Position numbers and translations under genes: made by a program. This document shows, piece by piece, positions 62,289-64,000 of a DNA stretch of 64,000 nt; position 1 is the stretch's first letter, and the number at the start of each line of letters is the position of its first letter. The stretch is from Bacteroidales bacterium UBA5072 (GTDB taxonomy: Bacteria; Bacteroidota; Bacteroidia; Bacteroidales; UBA10428). Location of the stretch: the NCBI GenBank assembly GCA_002415855.1, contig DIAS01000193.1, positions 1-64,000 on the forward strand, in the 5' to 3' direction. Below the pieces are notes generated by a model, which worked only from the letters and a program-made list of their open reading frames with translations, was not told the DNA's origin and did not search any database.

Positions 62289-63014
62289 TCAATCATCAGC
62301 AGTTACCGGCAAAATCTCCAGCAATTCAACCTCAAAGACAAGGGTGGAGTACGGTTTAATAACCGATCCCTGAGGAGCCTGGGCACCATATGCCAGATTT
62401 TCCGGAATATAGACCATCCATTTGGAACCGACGGACATCAGCTGCATTGCTTCGACCCAACCGGGAATAACCTGTCCCACGTTGAATTCAGCCGGTTCAT
62501 TGCGTTTGTAGGAGCTGTCAAATACAGTTCCATCGATGAGCTTACCGGCATAATGAACTTTGATCCTGTCGTTCAGGGTCGGCTTGGGGCCTTTCCCTTC
62601 CCTGATCACTTTGTACTGAAGACCGCTGGGAAGCGTAACTACACTGTCCTTTTTTGAATTTGCCTCAAGAAATGCCTTGTTTTCTGCAATATAATCTTTA
62701 TACTGGATCAGCAGTTGTTTCTGCTGTAATTCCCTGAAGTATGTACTGAGGTAAGTCTGAATTACAAACTGTGAAACCGGCATGGTATCCCCTTCAATAG
62801 CAGCACTCATACCCTTCATAAATGATTTGTAGTCGATAATGCTGTCAAATTTTGCTTGTTTCAACCCGCTGCCATAAGTCAGGCCCAGGTAATAACTGAC
62901 CGAGTCCTCCTGTGTTTTAAGTTTCACCATGGAATATTTTTTCTCAGGAGTGCATGAAAAAACTATGAATATACCTATTAGTGAAAGGATTACCAGTTTT
63001 CCGATTTTTTTCAT
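62289..63014 (-). CDS. FKBP-type peptidyl-prolyl isomerase lipoprotein
   Basis: A 241-residue periplasmic folding factor. The lipoprotein signal is MKKIGKLVILSLIGIFIVFS with Cys21. An N-terminal helical FkpA/Mip dimerisation domain (about 35-120: DSVSYYLGLTYGSGLKQAKF; ELQQKQLLIQYKDYIAENKA) precedes the FKBP domain (about 135-238), with VHYAGKLIDGTVFDSSYKRN, VIPGWVEAMQLMSVGSKWMV and YIPENLAYGAQAPQGSVIKP. The active-site aromatic residues are kept (Tyr, Phe, Trp). It stands alone and ends near a bidirectional terminator. Confidence 0.95.
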   Translation of the reverse strand: MKKIGKLVILSLIGIFIVFSCTPEKKYSMVKLKTQEDSVSYYLGLTYGSGLKQAKFDSIIDYKSFMKGMSAAIEGDTMPVSQFVIQTYLSTYFRELQQKQLLIQYKDYIAENKAFLEANSKKDSVVTLPSGLQYKVIREGKGPKPTLNDRIKVHYAGKLIDGTVFDSSYKRNEPAEFNVGQVIPGWVEAMQLMSVGSKWMVYIPENLAYGAQAPQGSVIKPYSTLVFEVELLEILPVTADD

Positions 63015-63126
63015 TGTCTATATATTTTAAATTTAAAGCTGCGAATATAGGGTATTTCTACAAAACTGTGAGTAAATTGTTAAAAATCTTTTCCCTGATC
63101 CGCGAGACAATTTGTACTTTCATCAA

Positions 63127-64000
63127 ATGAATTTTAACAATCCTTTCATGAAAAACCTAGTTGGTCGGGTATTGCCATTGCTCTTTGTATTGATGGGTTG
63201 CAACGGTTTATTGGCGCAGGATAGTCTGAAGATCGGGATGAAGAATAACGCCTACCAGTATTTAATTGAAAAAGACTATGTAAAGGCGTTACCCCTTTAC
63301 CGGGAATTATTAAAATCCTTTCCCAAGGAACCGGACTACCAGTATGGTGTTGGTGTATGCCTTGTTAATCTCAACCAGGAACTGGATGAAGCCATAAATC
63401 TCCTCCGGTTGGTGGTGCTGGCTGACAACCAACCCATGGCATTGTATTACCTCGGACGGGCCTTGCACCTGAATTACTCCTTTGATGAAGCGATCAAAGT
63501 TTATTCCAGGTTTCTTGTTGCCGGTAAGGGACCTGACATTAAATCGCTTGATGTTGAGCGTCAGATTGAAATGGCCAGAAACGGCTTGGAATTCACACAT
63601 TCGGGGCATTCCGTGAATGTACTGAATTCTCGGACCATTCAGGTTGAACAATTGCAGCTGGCCGCTGAGATAAATGGATCGGGAAAATTAATGAAAAAAC
63701 CGGCGGAGTTTTGCAGCAAATCTGATTTGAAAGCTGACTACAGGCCCTGGATGTTTCTGCCAGCTTATACCGAGATCAATGAGTATATTTATGTTCCAGG
63801 TATGGAAAAATACACGGAAAATCAAAAACAGCTGTTCCGTATAAAGAACATCAACCATTCAACCTGGGGCGTTCCGGAGTCCCTGGGCTCCACAATCAAT
63901 ACCGCCTATGATGAGGAATTCCCTTATTTCGATAGCAGATCCTCGATTTTGTATTTCAGCTCAAAAGGACATTCAAGCATGGGCGGTTATGATATTTTCA
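63127..64000 (+). CDS. TPR envelope protein with PD40-type repeats (3' partial)
   Basis: A frame open from the ATG at 63127 to the window end, 291 codons. A second in-frame ATG at 63148 gives a better signal peptide (MKNLVGRVLPLLFVLMGCNG, then LLAQDS). The mature part has TPR units (YQYLIEKDYVKALPLYRELL; DYQYGVGVCLVNLNQELDEA; ALYYLGRALHLNYSFDEAIK) and after about residue 210 a region typical of PD40/OmpA-family proteins in Bacteroidota (TAYDEEFPYFDSRSSILYFS, then SKGHSSMGGYDIF). Full-length relatives end with an OmpA-like domain and include gliding/type IX secretion PorE-like proteins; the C-terminal part is outside the window. Confidence 0.85.
   Translation, partial: MNFNNPFMKNLVGRVLPLLFVLMGCNGLLAQDSLKIGMKNNAYQYLIEKDYVKALPLYRELLKSFPKEPDYQYGVGVCLVNLNQELDEAINLLRLVVLADNQPMALYYLGRALHLNYSFDEAIKVYSRFLVAGKGPDIKSLDVERQIEMARNGLEFTHSGHSVNVLNSRTIQVEQLQLAAEINGSGKLMKKPAEFCSKSDLKADYRPWMFLPAYTEINEYIYVPGMEKYTENQKQLFRIKNINHSTWGVPESLGSTINTAYDEEFPYFDSRSSILYFSSKGHSSMGGYDIF

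Noticed and set aside
1..64000. tRNA, rRNA, CRISPR or insertion sequences
   Set aside because: Reading the intergenic gaps I saw no cloverleaf with CCA end, no regularly spaced repeats and no transposase motif. A covariance-model search would be needed to exclude small RNAs.

Overview
The window is a stretch of a Bacteroidota chromosome, probably Bacteroidales or a close relative. The evidence is a SusC/SusD polysaccharide-utilisation locus with a DUF6377-type regulator, promoters of the Bacteroidota form TTTG-N19/20-TAnnTTTG, a biotin carrier/carboxyltransferase pair, a Bacteroidota-style Tgt without the usual zinc cysteines, and many lipoproteins and beta-barrel proteins. Most of the rest is housekeeping (dnaB, ispE, tgt, rsmG, recA, typA, fba). 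I saw no integrase, transposase, CRISPR array, rRNA or tRNA.

Layout. (1) 1-11.1 kb: a glycan-utilisation locus with regulator, small lipoprotein, SusE/F-like binding protein, SusC, SusD, a GH71/GH99-like hydrolase and an inverting-type GH97. The enzymes suggest an alpha-glucan substrate. (2) 11.2-17.0 kb: a TetR-controlled envelope operon with an outer-membrane barrel, a LolD-like ATPase, two FtsX-type permeases and a LolA-like protein. (3) 17-22.9 kb: esterase, small DUF2892 and DUF302 proteins, a zinc-ribbon protein, a membrane RCK protein with a C-terminal RyR domain, a decayed TPR gene and an M24 peptidase. (4) 22.9-32.2 kb: core genes dnaB, ispE, the carboxylase pair, an LptF/LptG-like permease, tgt, a glycosyltransferase, an ECF sigma factor and rsmG.

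(5) 32.25-42.49 kb, minus strand: the most unusual part. Seven tightly packed genes encode, in transcription order, a vWA-like lipoprotein, a three-helix membrane protein, a tubulin/FtsZ-like GTPase, a giant actin/Hsp70-like ATPase, a bitopic membrane coiled-coil protein, a MotA/ExbB/ZorA-like channel protein with a long helical tail, and a MotB/ZorB-like protein with the conserved membrane Asp. Overlaps and gaps of 3-43 bases show a single operon. I read it as an ion-driven envelope machine joined to two cytoskeletal-type NTPases. It shares its stator module with Zorya anti-phage systems but has none of the Zorya effectors, so its function is unknown.

(6) 42.9-64 kb: bcp, recA, an acyl-ACP thioesterase, a 2[4Fe-4S] ferredoxin, an M20 amidohydrolase, a short TauE-like protein, a large propeller/barrel protein, fba, APC and MATE transporters, a lipocalin, typA, an amt-PII pair whose PII lacks the usual T-loop tyrosine, an MscS channel, an ECF sigma factor with its partner, an FKBP lipoprotein and the start of a TPR envelope protein that runs off the window. 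Several intergenic gaps carry palindromes, some of which form small dispersed families.
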